Origin: Diphasiastrum complanatum
Taxonomy: Eukaryota; Streptophyta; Lycopodiopsida; Lycopodiales; Lycopodiaceae
Length of the DNA: 64,000 bases
Direction of reading: 5' to 3'
Assembly (NCBI GenBank): GCA_029204225.1
Contig: CM055102.1
Span: forward strand, 28,448,969-28,512,968
Of the stretch, positions 1 to 12,200 are shown in pieces. The notes below the pieces were generated by a model. The model had not been told where the DNA came from and did no database searches. It saw nothing but the letters and a program-made list of their open reading frames with translations. Every line of letters starts with the position of its first letter. Position 1 is the stretch's first letter. The position numbers were made by a program, and so were the translations under genes.

Positions 1-645
1 TTTGATAGGGCCAAAATTGGCAAAGATGGCAAAATTGTTAATTCCACATGTAAAGCCACAATCGGCCAAAAGTAGCTTATGATGCAAAATCGAGCTAGTT
101 AAATAGGCTTGTGACACTTGTGTTAATGTAATTTGATGAGTGATCAAGTCAAAGTGTTGGCAAAGGTCAAAGGGTCCAATCAAAATTGAGAAATCCTTAT
201 GAAGGTCCAATAGAATTGCAAGATGGATGTATCACTCATCCAATAGGATTAGAGAGGCTAGGATTAGGGGTCCAATAGGATGTAGTCATGGATCTCCATG
301 ATTTTTATATGTACTTTAATTACCAATCATAATCTACTTGAGTTTTTTGAGTCAAATTTGTGATTTGTCAATTTTGCTTGTATTGCACTCTCTCTCGCTA
401 CCCGAGACCAAAAGTAGTCTATTCTCTCTCTACCCGAGGAGAGGAGCTTAATCTTACTTAGAATTTTCATGAAGTACTTCTCTTACATGTGAAATTACTT
501 TGGTTATCAATCTATGCATCTATCTTTGCATCTTTGCCTTAGATTTTGATCTGGATCTTGGATTTCAATCTAGTATTGATCTAAAGTGCATAAGCTTTGC
601 TTAGGAGATCACTCTCACACATTAGGGCATTCCCACACGTGTGAA
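1..645 (+). repeat. Ty1/copia LTR, 3' part
   Basis: The right end resembles two other LTRs in this window: a cttaggagatca-like block is followed by a gggcat..cccacacgtgtgaatt terminus, as in the LTR ending at 56278. A retrotransposon gag remnant follows directly. A primer-binding site is missing, so the LTR-internal junction is damaged. The left boundary cannot be fixed; it may lie near position 38 or outside the window. Confidence 0.6.
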
Positions 646-2617
646 TTATTACAAAGAGAACTTGATTCATCGCAACAAGGGATTTGATCAAGCTCTTGCA
701 GTCAGAGGACGTGGTGGCAGATTTGGTCGTGGAAGACACCAATCAAGAGGTGGAAACTCAAATCATGGATCGTTCCAACAATTTCAAGAACAATCAAATG
801 ATGGTCCAAATAGAAGCAATTGGCATCAAGGTCGAGGTCAATCTTGTCCATATTGATTTATGTGGACCAATGCAGACTAGATCTCTTAATGGCTGCTATT
901 ACTTTATTACCTTCATTGATGACTATAGTAGATGCATTTGGATTTATTTCATAAGCAAGAAATCAGATGCTTTTGCTAAGTTCAAAAAATTCAAGGCATT
1001 AGTTGAAAAGCAAACAGGATGTTGCATCAAGACTTTGAAATTTGATGGAGGCGGTGAGTACTTTTCAACAAAATTTCTTGATTTTTGCAAAGATCAAGGG
1101 ATCAAGAGACAGACTACAACAACTTATTCACCACAACAAAATGGAGTTGTAGAACGAAAGAATAGATCCATTTGTTGAGATGGCAAGGGCTTGTAGCACG
1201 ACTACAAACATCCTGAATCGGTGTCCCTATGAAATCCATGGAAGGTAAGACACCTCATGAAGCTTTTACTGGAAAGAAATCTAATATTTCTCATTTGATA
1301 GTATATGGTTGTGATGCTTACGCTTATATTCCTGATGAGAAACGAATAAAATTGAATGTAGAAGTTGTCAAGTGTATTTTCCTTGGATATGATGAGAAGG
1401 TCAAGGCATACATGATGTATGACACGAATGCACATAAGCTTGTGATTTCTAGGGATGTTACATTTGATGAGATGGGTCAAGGCGAACAAACTGAAAAAAT
1501 CAGTGAACCTTTTGACGAGGGAGCGAAAGTACATGTCAAGTGGATTTTGATGCAAAAGATCCAGTGGACAAAGACAAGATTGAGGCTGAAATTCCTAAGA
1601 GAGTACCTAACTGGTACTTGCCGGTCACAGGTGATGCTAAGAAGGGAGTTACTTCCAAATCTAGCTAGCAGGGAGAGCTTAGAAGGTCGAGTAGATTTCG
1701 AAAACCTCCTACAAGATTAGAGATGAATCTAGCCTCAATGGGTTCTGCACTCAAGGCTCAAAAACCGAAAATGTTTGATGAAGCAAAGGAGCACAATGAG
1801 TGGCGTGCAGCTATGGAAACATAAATGGAAGCCATATTGAAAAATAGGACATGGAACTTGGTGAGCTACCTGATGATAAAACATCTATCACTTGCAAATG
1901 GATCTATAAGATCAAATATGGAGCGGATGGGCAACTCAACAAGTACAAAGCACGGTTGGTTGCGAGAGGATTCGAGCAACATGAAGGTATTGATTTTGAG
2001 GAAACCTTCGCACCCATAGCTAAGATGGTAACTACACCTTCTATCATTGCTATTTATGCTTTCTATGGTTGGAAGATCTAGCAAATGGACATTAAATCTG
2101 CTTTTCGTAATGGACTGCTAGATGAAGAGGTGTATTTAGTACAACCTCAAGGATTTGTTGAGCTAGGGAAAGAGCATCTTGTTTGTAAAATCAACAAAGC
2201 TATTTATGGATTGAAGCAAGCACCGAGAATGGTAAAGAGTAATGCTGGTCCTAATATTTACATTCTAAGACAAATCTTTCAAATGCTTTTGACATGAGCG
2301 ATCTATGATTGATGCACTATTGTCTTGGCATTGAAGTATGGCAAAAGGAAGACGTTGTCTTTCTTACACAAAACAAATATGCACGAGATTTGCTTTATAA
2401 GTTCAATATGCAGGATTGTAAGCCTTTGAGCACGCCTATGGATGTCAACATGAAGCTTACTGCATATGATGAATCTAAGAAAGTGGATGCTTATTTGTAC
2501 AGACAACTGGTGGGTAGCTTGATTTTTTGACACACACACACACGACCTGATATTTCTTATGTTGTTGGTGTTGTAAGTCAATTTATGCAAGATCCTAGTC
2601 AAGCGCTGGAAGTGTAA
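641..2617 (+). mobile_element. Ty1/copia element body, decayed
   Basis: This is a broken copia polyprotein. A gag scrap rich in RGRGG repeats (641-856) is fused by deletion to the integrase core (856-1178). The core keeps the IDLCGP, FIDDYSR, GGGEYF and NGVVERKN boxes. The integrase C-terminal half follows in another frame (1229-1480: TPHEAF, CIFLGYDEK, SRDVTFDE). Reverse transcriptase starts near 1851 (KWIYKIK, ARLVARGFEQ, then DIKSAFRNGLL and YGLKQAPR at 2085-2230). The YVDD region is deleted around 2230-2300. The strand resumes at YCLGIEVW and ends near RPDISYVV, before RNase H. Several stops and frame changes show that it is dead. A transcribed gene is very unlikely. Confidence 0.9.
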
Positions 2618-2789
2618 CTGGTAGAAATTTTCTGAGAATTCAATACTTTATGTTTGGCTTCATAATTACTTAGTATCTAGCGAAAGTTAATTGCTAAAGA
2701 TTGGACGTAATTCCCATCACTACTGCTTTGTTCAATTTTTGATAGGGTAGTCATGCATTGGAAGTAGGAAGTTTCCGCTATTCCATTAC

Positions 2790-3930
2790 TCACCTATTTC
2801 CGACACAGAAGGAGGAAGACATGCTCAGGCAGAGAGGAAGATCCCGCGCAGCGATGTAGAGGTGCTGAAATGGTAGAGAACCAGTATCCACACGAGCAAT
2901 GCAACCCGCCAAGAGAGGACGATGGTCATAAAGGAACCGAGAAGATACAGTAAGGGCGACAAGAGCCCAACTCCCAATACATGCTAAAGGGATAGAAGAA
3001 ACCGTAGAGAGAAGACCCACACCACCACAAGAAATGGGTAATCGAGCCTAATTTCGAGCTGAAAGGGTCTCCACACAATTTAAAGAACTAGGGCCCAAAA
3101 CGCCGCCAAAAACATTCATAATAGAGTTGTCAAAGAAATAAAGAAGACAGAGAAAGCCCCGAGTAGGGAGAAAAGTCCGTAGCAAATGAGAAGGACGCTG
3201 GATGAAGCAAGACGTCAAGATGCCAGACACGACTTGAGTGTCGTCCAGCCGGGGAAGCACATCTGCATGAGCAACATCCTCTTGGAGAGCCTCACCAAGG
3301 AAAGTAGAGTTGAAAAAAGCAGAACCAAAAGGAACACCCAAAATGTGAAGGCTATCCAAGGAGCAAGGAAGCCTTGAGGGAGAACAAAGTCTGGGGGAAG
3401 ACCCGTTGGAGACCACACTAAACACTTGCGAGGTTGAATAGACAAACCCAATGAAGCTAGCTGCTTAGAGAAATGATAAAAGACGTGGAGCACTAGAGGA
3501 GCAGGACTGATGATATGAGTGTCATCCACAACTGAAGGAAATAATCAATAGGGAAAGACCTTTGTAGAAGCTCGAAGGGCACGAAAATGAGCCAGAGCGA
3601 AAAGAGGACCACCCAGAGGATCACCCTGATGAGTACCTGTAACAGATTGGATAGTAGAAAATTCTCCAGAGTGCATATGGTGACTATAAAAGGGGGGAGT
3701 CTTAGTAGCGTACCGCACAAATGAGATAAGCTGAGCCAACTCACCACTAGCCGCCCACAGCTCCTAAAAGATCGCAGCTCTAGAAATCCATTGGAAACAT
3801 CCACTTGCAGAACAACCCAGTCAGGATGGAGATCAAGTGTGGCACGCAAACCATGAATCATAGCTTCACAGCCCCCAGGAGAAGAGACGCCGAACTGATG
3901 AGGGGAGAGAAAAGAGGACTGTTTTTTCAT
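2790..3930 (-). mobile_element. Non-LTR (LINE) reverse transcriptase relic
   Basis: On the minus strand, overlapping frames spell a non-LTR reverse transcriptase. HQFGVSSPGGCEAM and WVVLQVDVSNGF come first (3930-3750). GTHQGDPLGGPLFALAHF follows in a shifted frame (about 3640-3580). Then comes a VDDTHIISPA box equivalent to the catalytic YADD region (near 3525), and a LGVPFG thumb segment (about 3350). A C-terminal part runs to 2790. At least three frameshifts are needed. No endonuclease domain, ORF1 or 3' tail was recognised, so this is an internal fragment. The exact LINE clade is uncertain. A shorter piece of a similar reverse transcriptase lies at 39343-39643. Confidence 0.85.
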
Positions 3931-4290
3931 GAGTATTGAGATGAGTATTGGGGGGGGGGGGGATTCCTTGAGGGCCTTCCGCCCTGGGAGGTGGGTGCTT
4001 GAGGGCGGGAGACCGAGGGCCCCACCGAGCAGGAGGAAGACTCGAGGGCAGGGGCCTTCCCCTGCGTAATGACACGTGCGAAGATTTTATTTTTATTTTT
4101 ATTTATGTTTGGATGTTTTTTTTCTCTATTTCTTTTGCCCATTTTTTTTATTCGATTTTTTTTGTTGAGTTTTTTTTTTTGCTGATTTTTTTTTCTGTAT
4201 TTTTTTTGTATGTTTCTATTTTTGTAATTTTTTTTTTTGGTTTTTCATTTTCCGAAATTTTTTTTTCATTTTTTTAATCTTTTTTAACGA
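3931..4290. other. G-run and T-rich low-complexity stretch
   Basis: A run of about 13 G (3949-3961) is followed by about 110 GC-rich bases, then about 200 bases of nearly pure T with scattered purines. The open frames here are by-products of base composition. No gene seen. Confidence 0.7.
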
Positions 4291-4411
4291 AATGTGCACG
4301 TGGACAGCCGATGACGAGTTGTCCCATAGCACATGCATGTTTGACATGTGTGAAAGTTGAAATGTGCACGTGCTATGTGGCAACTCGTCATTGGTTGTCC
4401 TCATGCACATT
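4291..4411. repeat. Imperfect inverted repeat, MITE-like
   Basis: The left arm (4291-4336) and the reverse complement of the right arm (4363-4411) share aatgtgca, gacgagttg and catagcac blocks with a few mismatches. The spacer is about 26 bases. The RNA would fold into a long hairpin. No clear target duplication was found, so it is a foldback repeat of unknown family. Confidence 0.7.
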
Positions 4412-4802
4412 CAATCATAACTCTGTTGACTTGGAAAATTATGATAGAATCATATTAAAAAAATTTGGTTCTAAATTTATATGAACATTACGCTTACGGA
4501 AGTGCTTCCAAAATACAAGAAAATTAGAACGCTTGGCATTATGTGTGTAATTCTAGTGCTTCCAAAATACAAGTAATGGATTCTTTGTGTTGATTAAGCC
4601 CACTTTTTGGGCTTTTTAAAAAGCATAAAATGTCATTGAATTTTCTAAATTTTAATTTCAAAATTTTGAAGTCCATTCCAGTCCGCGTCAGATTGTGCGC
4701 GTCAAACTGCCACATGGCAGTTTCTCATTGGTCCAAAAAATCCCAAACTACTGATTATGCCTTGTAAATGGCATTTGGAAAAGTCAAAGACTCCACTATG
4801 CA
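4412..4802. other. Non-coding flank with diverged repeats
   Basis: No gene seen. A motif around 4505-4580 (cgcttggcattatgtgt, agtgcttccaaaatacaa) recurs with changes at 4988-5060, on the other side of the foldback element. The area looks like an old repeat cluster. Confidence 0.45.
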
Positions 4803-4972
4803 ATGGAAGGAGCCGGGCACAAGCCATTATGCCCGGTAAGGATTTCCAAAAAAATTTAGGCACAAGCCATTATGCCCGGTAAGGATTTCCAAAAAAATTT
4901 AGGCTCCGGGCCTCGCCCAAATTTTTTTGGAAATCCTTACCGGGCATAATGGCCTGTGCCCGGCTCCTTCCA
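4803..4972. repeat. Near-perfect foldback element with internal duplication
   Basis: The first about 55 bases (starting atggaaggagccgggcac) return as the reverse complement at 4918-4972 (ending gtgcccggctccttccat), with only one or two mismatches. Between the arms, the block from cacaagccattatgcccgg to the A-run is duplicated in tandem (4858-4901). The resulting hairpin is long and GC-rich at its base. No obvious target duplication is visible. It may be a MITE or a small-RNA-producing hairpin. Confidence 0.8.
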
Positions 4973-5389
4973 TAATACGTAAATTTCGAACGCTTGGCAT
5001 CATGTGTATAATTCTAGTGCTTGGAAAATACAAAGAAAATTCCAACACCTGACATTATGTGTGTAATTAGGAGAGCACTTGGGCATTAGAGTGTGTAAAT
5101 CCAGCCCTTTGTCATTACATGTGTATAATTTTGCCTCACAAAAGCATGAGCATAATCTCATCATATATGTGGAATTATGCTTCTCAAAAGCACGAGGATA
5201 GAGAGAAGAAAAGCATGAGGATTCTTATTCTTGAGTATCGACATGAATTATCATATCCAGAATTTTGCTTCAGACAAGCGTGAGGATTCCTATTTATGAA
5301 TATGGAGATGAGTTATTACATGCAGAATGGTGCTTCACAATTCATGATTCAAATCCATGAGCATCGGTTTTTCCAGCTCAATCTGAATC
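4973..5389. repeat. Degenerate tandem-like repeats upstream of the hydrolase gene
   Basis: Several diverged copies of a unit containing 'ttttgcttcacaaaagc', 'atgaggattc' and 'gagttatcatatg' follow one another from about 5125 to 5365. They lie just upstream of the first hydrolase exon and may form part of its promoter or 5' leader. No convincing TATA box was identified. Confidence 0.45.
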
Positions 5390-5614
5390 GTGCTCAAATA
5401 TGAGTCAGTAGTTCAGATTGCCTGTTGTGGAGTTTCTTTAAGGATTGGCATCATGATTCTATTTGTGATGCATAATTTTGTACCTAATCAGACGTCTGTT
5501 TTGATTCGTGAGCAGTATTTTGGCAGCGGAAAATGCCAGTATTTTGGCAACGGAAAATGCAGTCGATTGCTTCAACATCTGTGTTCCAGAGCTGAGATTG
5601 TTGCCAGGAGTGAA

Positions 5615-6244
5615 ATGATAGCCGCATCACCATGCAAAAGTTTAATACATTCTAAGCAGCCATCAAGATTTACATTGCAATATGGCCAAATCGGCTCAAG
5701 GTTATCAGAATCATATCAGCACGTCACGACACGTATATGTCCGTTTGGAGCGGACATATTGACACGAGAGTCAACCTATTGCTTCTTTAGACTGCCAAAT
5801 TTTAAACCACAGAGATTACGTATAATATCTTGGACACAGGGTTTTTTCCCCTATCTGGAGCCTTCCAGCACTCTTGCCAGCCCCCAGATCCTTCTCTGGT
5901 TCTTGGTTTTGTTTGGGTTTTTATGTACAAGGGTGCTCTGGAGCAGGATGTCTACACCGCGGGCTTTGGAGGTCATTGCTGGTCCCGGGGATGTGAACAA
6001 AGCAGTTATTGCGCGGGTTGATCAGTTGAGAGAGCCATACAAACCATCAGTCTTTTTTCTCAACAAGCACGTTGAGACTATATTTGCCGCGTTTTTAAGG
6101 TCTCTTCCTTATATCAACTTTAGAAGAGAATGTCTTAGGATGGACGATGGAGGAACTGTGGCATTAGATTGGCCTATTGCTGGTGCAGACAAGGAGCTCT
6201 GGAGCACGAAGCCATCAGACGGTGCTCCTGTGCTCATTCTACTG
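5615..6244 (+). CDS. EMB8: EMB8-like exon 1
   Basis: It encodes the N-terminal extension, a hydrophobic segment ([13 protein letters not shown]) and the start of the hydrolase domain, including the family signatures [27 protein letters not shown] and PVLILL. It ends at actg|gtaaca in phase 0. The chosen ATG precedes a Ser/Arg-rich stretch like a transit peptide. Alternative in-frame ATGs are at 5453 and 5468. The upstream frame contains a short duplicated codon block (YFGSGKCQYFGNGKC), which argues that part of it is leader sequence. Confidence 0.85.
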
Positions 6245-9200
6245 GTAACATATTGACTTCAAACATGAGAAACTTTTCGGTCAAAAAAACCTAAATTCTT
6301 TCAGGTTGTATCATTCACTGAAGCAAAATCCGAATGACAGAGAATGTATATAGCCAGTATCAGCAATTATAACGTATGTAACCTCTTTCGACCTGTTTCT
6401 CTTCGAGAAGCTCTCTCTAGTGACTCATATGGGATCTTTAGTTCCATTATGATTTATGTAGTCCTTTTCGACCTTTTTCTATTCAAGAAGCTCTTGCAGT
6501 GCCTCATATTAGAATATTTTTGTTTCAGCCAGGTCTTACAGGTGGCAGTGGCGATACATATGTGAGGCATTTGCTTTTGCGCGCAAGGAGTTTCGGGTGG
6601 AATTCTGTAGTCTTCAATAGTCGGGGCTGTGCCCAGAGTCCGGTGACCACACCTCAGGTTTGTCTTCTCTCTAAAGGTATTTACCTGTTACAATTTGAGA
6701 ACTCAAGGCTTTTATGAGTTTCATGAGACAAGCGCAGCTTATGTTCAATGTGGAATTCTTTTCCAGGGGTGATTGTCATCTTTGTATGTAATCAGTGTAA
6801 GATGAGCCTTTTTTGCATCTACAAACTTTTGTAACAACTGAAAACTCATACCATTTTGTAATCGAAACTGCAGTTCTATTCTGCTTCTTTTACAGAGGAT
6901 CTTCGCAAAGTTGTCAAGCATGTTCGTCATTGCTTTCCCACTTCTAGATTGTATGCAGTTGGCTGGTCCCTTGGAGCTAACATTTTGGTGCGCTACATCG
7001 GTCAGGTATCTTACATTGTATACCTTCAAAAGCAAGCTTCCTTCAATTTCTAGTCAGCTAGACGAAGAAGGAAATAGATTGTTACATTTCGAGTAGATTG
7101 TTTGTAAGTTGGTGTGAGAAGAAATTTATGAAGAAGGATTTGTTTCTCATTTCCCCAATTCTTGTGGAAAAAAGTGATATAAAACTACACAACAGTAACT
7201 TTTGTCCCGCTGTACCAAAAGCAGTACATAAACTGAAAAGCACCTCTAAGCCGAAGATTGATAGATAGCCAATATCTCTAGCAAAAATAAGTAATAACTA
7301 TATTCATAATCTGTATTCAAAACTGCCACAAGAATGCAAACCTATCCAGCAAGAGCATCTTTAGGGTGGTTTTAGACTAGCGGCAAGTCCCTTTGCTTGG
7401 CCCTTTGACTTGCCGGCCATTTTTTGAATTTTGGCAACTATGCCACCCCACTTTCAAACTTGGCTTGTAAGTGCCAAATGAAGGGTTGCAATTTGATTAG
7501 CCAATTTAAATCCCTTCCATATGATTGGTCTATTTTTTTTAAGTTGTCCTTCACAACTCAACACACTGGGTATTGTCTCCCAAGCCCAAAAAATGGGCTC
7601 GAGTTGCCCCAATCAATGTGGGATGGGTCTCATGCCAGCTCATGTGTTGCATGGTGAAACTAAAGCTAAGTCCAAAAGGGGGAAACACACTTTTTTCTTC
7701 CCAAACCAATGGGAGTACTCCATTTTAAATTTGGGACTTTCTTGGCAGTGTAGTCTAAAACCACCCTTAATGTGATCACACCCTTACTTGGAGCAATGTC
7801 TCCTTTCCATGTAGCTCCCCGCCCCCTAAAAATGACTTGAAAAGCCTAGCAAAATGGGTTCAGCCCTCACTTATGGAGTTCAACATCACGAAGAAGGTGA
7901 ACAAAGTGAGATTATGAACGAAGTCACGTCAACAAAGGCCTTCCACTGCTTTGATTGGCTACATAAAAAGTCATCTTGAAATAACCCATCATGAATCAAA
8001 ATGATGGCTCTTCTTGGCCCTTGGAGGAGGATGACATCCATAACGTGCCAGGGGGTACATGGAAAGAGGCATCAAGTTTGTGGTGAAATCTACTAAGTTA
8101 AAACAAATGGTCAACAATAGCAAGTTTTGCAATTAGAACTATGCAAGAACTAATTTTTTAAGGGTGGTGTTGTCTTTACATTGGGCAGCCTTTCACCTCT
8201 CCAATGTTACACATCGCCAAAGGATGATACTGAACATTTTCATGTTCACTATTGTTCCCTCAATGACATCACTATCAAGAAAGTTTACCTTATTCTACAT
8301 GTTGACATCTGATTTATCATTTAGGTGGCTTTGTTGTGTTTGCTAAGATTGGCCTCTGTTTTGGATGCCATTTGATGTGAACAACTTAAGTTATTTCCAA
8401 GTATAGAGTTGCTCTCATATATTGCAATTTGCAATCTAGAGTTTTGCGTTATACTAATTGCTTGTCACTCTACCTTGTACCATCTCATGAAATTTGACTT
8501 TTCTCAATATCGTTAATAAATTTTTTAAGATTTAGAGTTGTAGTCTCATGATCTCATCTCCCAACAAAGAATCTTGTTAGAAGCATGCATCCTCAAAGTC
8601 CTTGCTTGACACTAGCTAGCGATGAGAATGAAGCTCCTCTCTACCATAACTTGTCCTTTTAACTAGTAACTACCCTACCTAGCTCCTACGGTCATCTAGG
8701 CCACATAGCAAAACCTTGTGTCTTGACCTAACTCAAAGGTATTGTGATTGGTACAAACCACCTTCGTGCCTCATCATTGCTTGATGGTCATTGGACCCCA
8801 CTTCGTCTTATTGTTGACTATCCCTAGTCAAGGCTTTGGCTGGCATACTTAATGTAATGGCTAAACTCATGACATTTATTCTCAGCCCTCTTCTTTGACT
8901 ACTTGCCATAAAGGTTCACCATGTATGATCACTAGGATGTGGGTCTAAGACTAGGGCCTTACATCCTTTCCCCCTTCAGATAGTTAAGCCTTTGATGTCA
9001 AAACCTGATACATACTCCATAATGTTCGTGTGTTCTATGAGATTGATAGTCTTATTGAGAATACTCATTATTTCATGGAACTTGATCCTTTAGCCATGTA
9101 TCTTCATCTTGTTATTTCCAATGTTAGTCCGCTTGAAGAACATGAGTCCTTTATCGCCTCTCTCCCCGATCTAGTACTAGTGACAATTAGATACTCTTGG

Positions 9201-12200
9201 AGAATGAGATCCCACAGTTGCCTCTATCTCTTGTCTAGCATTTGCTTAGGTCCAGACTCTATGATACGATGTACTTTGCTCTTTTAGGGTAACTAAGTCC
9301 TTAACTATGATGCTATACTAACAAAGATTTTTGGATGTGCTCTACATCTCTTTGGTTTCTAGTTAGAAAGTGTGATCCACCATGTTTCACGACACCTATT
9401 ATCTAGGAGGTATTTGACGTGCCTTCCTATTAGTAACAACTTGGACTTTGGGTTGAATCGACCTTTTTGTCCATCTTTATCTCTCGATCTGTACAACTTT
9501 GTCATGCATAGTTGTTAGCGTCTTGGAGAGATCTTGTTGATCTGTCAGTAGCAATCTCTATTACGCGACGCTGCAAACCTTAGATACCCATGTACAAGAT
9601 CCTTATGGTTGCTCAATTAACTAGCCTCAAGCATAGTTTAATCGATTGAATACCTTTCTCTGGACATGTGTTTTTTGTCATCATAAACAATCTCTGGTTT
9701 TATGATCATAAACAAGATGTTCTACTCATGCTATTTGCATCATACATAAATAGTACAAAACACGTTACACATCTTTTATAATCGATTGACCTTTTTAGTT
9801 TGGCGATACGTCCAATTGCTTTCTACTATTCATTTGATGAATGCATTCTTGCAATCCCATCTTGAGATCTATACTCGAGATTATGGGCTTCAAGAGTCCA
9901 TACAAGTTGACCATATAGATTAAAAAAATTAACCACTGGTTGAGTTGTTATCTTATTTCTAATTGTAATGAGCAGGTTCATCTTGGCTAGTTAACCTGCT
10001 AGTAACAATCCATCATATAACTTTACTATGTTCCTTGGCAATCAAATATAAATCCATAAGGATTCTCTGACATTTACAAGGGCCATCTCTATTGTTAGAG
10101 GACTTTTTTTTCAAGTATCTCACTTCCGACTAGGCAATGTGAAGAATGAAGCTCTAGTCCACCACGGGTTGTCCTTATAAGTCCTCTCACTGCCTTTCGT
10201 GTCTTGGCTCACATGATCATTAGTGTTTGGATGTGTGTCTTGACCTAACTAACAGAAGTAGTGACTCTTGACGGCCTCCCCTGTTACATGCCTATGTAAC
10301 TAGCAATACTTCAGTGACCCTTATGTGCCCATTTAGTATCTGGGGGGCTAATTAAGGTACTTGAGTCCTTGGATAAGGGCATGGAGGTGTCTATGCCTTG
10401 GATGGAGGTATGGAACCTTGTGAGGTGTTAGGAGGACATTACCATGGGTATTGGTCATTTTCGGCCTCAACCTTGAGCCGTGTTCACATAATTGGCCTTG
10501 GGCGAAAGTTTGCCATCACATATGGGTCATTGGGACCTAGTAGGAGGGCGCACCTACTATGGACCCTTGATGTCCCCATACCACCCAAGAAGAGTTTATC
10601 CAAGAAGCATGAGTTATGGAAGGAGTCTCATGACCTTCCACTAGCTTATGAGGCTCTTGGCCTTTCCTTTGCCTCCCCTCTTTCCATTGGCTTGGGAGGA
10701 CACTTTCTAGTGCTTTGAAGGGTGTCATTTCCAATCTATAAGAGAGGGTGAGGGCGCCCATAGGAAGGGAGATTTCTTGTGATGTGCTTGCTTCTATTCA
10801 CTAGCGTGGAGGCTAGAGTGTAGAGAGCATTTTTGTTGGTAGCTAACTCTTGTGAGGATCTCCATCTTTGGTATGGGACTTAGATGGGGGTAGGATCTTG
10901 AGTGTGCTTGTGATGGTAGTAGCTATGTGATTGATTGTGGTGTAGCAAGGGGGTGCTAGATTGGCTTGCTTGTGCATGGATCTAGCTATGGTTGAGTGGT
11001 GATTTCTTTGATTGTCTACTTTGGAAGGATCTTCGAGACATTGGAGGAAAGGCCCCTTGGAGGGCTCTTTGGAGGCATTGGTGGACATCAACCCAAAAGC
11101 TTGGAGGGCAGCCCTTCCTTGTTGTAAAATGCCCCATGCCCCATTGTGCTCGGTGATCATTGGACACAATCCTGACCTCTTGTTGACTAGCCCTAGTCAA
11201 TGGTCACAGTCCAGTCTACATGCATACTTGACAACTAGGTGCATGACAATTATTCTTGTCTTGGCTTGTTGAATTTCACTTTGCAAGCACAATAGGTCAC
11301 ATATGGTGATGCACGTAGCTTAATCTGAGCTAGGTGCTTAGTTTACTTGCTGATCAACATCGAGTCCATTGGTCAGTCAATGGTCCCTCTTGGCAATTGG
11401 CCTAGTTTGGTTTGTTTTTGGGCCCTAGGATTCCTTCCCCCTTCATGAAAGTTGTCACTTCTTGATTGTAAAACTTGATGTATACTCCATAATATGCCAA
11501 GTATCACATGTGTCCTCTTAGTTTCGACATTGATAGTTCTATACAAGTACTAGGTTGTCATGAAGAATCGACCACTCAATTGTCTATCTCTAATCCAATT
11601 TTCGAGGTTATTAGATCCTCTTGGAGGATATGTTAAGCTCTAACTTGATTCTTGATGCATCATGTTATGGACCGTAGAGTTCTATATTCCGGAATTTTGG
11701 GTCGTTCCAAAACGGAATGTTTTTTTTTTTTTTGGGGGGGGGGGGGGGGAGGGTTGTCTTTGTAAAATTTTTTAAGTGTCTTAGAAAAAGAATAAAAGCC
11801 CAAAAAGTTCTAAAAACAATGAAAGATATTAGGTCTGACGAATACTAAATAATTATATACATAGTTGCATAAAAAATAAGTCTACTTTGCTACAATTTTC
11901 AATCATGCAAAGCATTGAATAACATGCTACATTGAACAACTCTTCTACATCTACACCCTATGGTTATGGGACTAGTATCCATACATTTGGAAGATGTTCT
12001 GATAGATCTTTAAGTCATGTTGGGAACTCTTCTACCAAGTCGTACCTTGTTTGAGCTTATGATTTGATGTCTGTCTCTTTAGTCTCCTTAAGCATTCTCT
12101 TTGTATCTTTCTAAGGTTAGTTCCTGCTTACATGTTGCTTTCCTAGCTTAGCTATTGATTTGCTGTGAATCACTTCATAACTTGGTATCAGAGCACTTTT

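Noticed and set aside
2790..3020. Separate small gene
   Set aside because: It continues the frames of the LINE reverse transcriptase upstream on the same strand.
3999..4277. 92-codon Phe-rich plus-strand frame
   Set aside because: Caused by the T-rich tract, with no domain.
10398..10718. 106-codon plus-strand frame as a host gene
   Set aside because: No recognisable domain, and it lies inside a repeat insertion.
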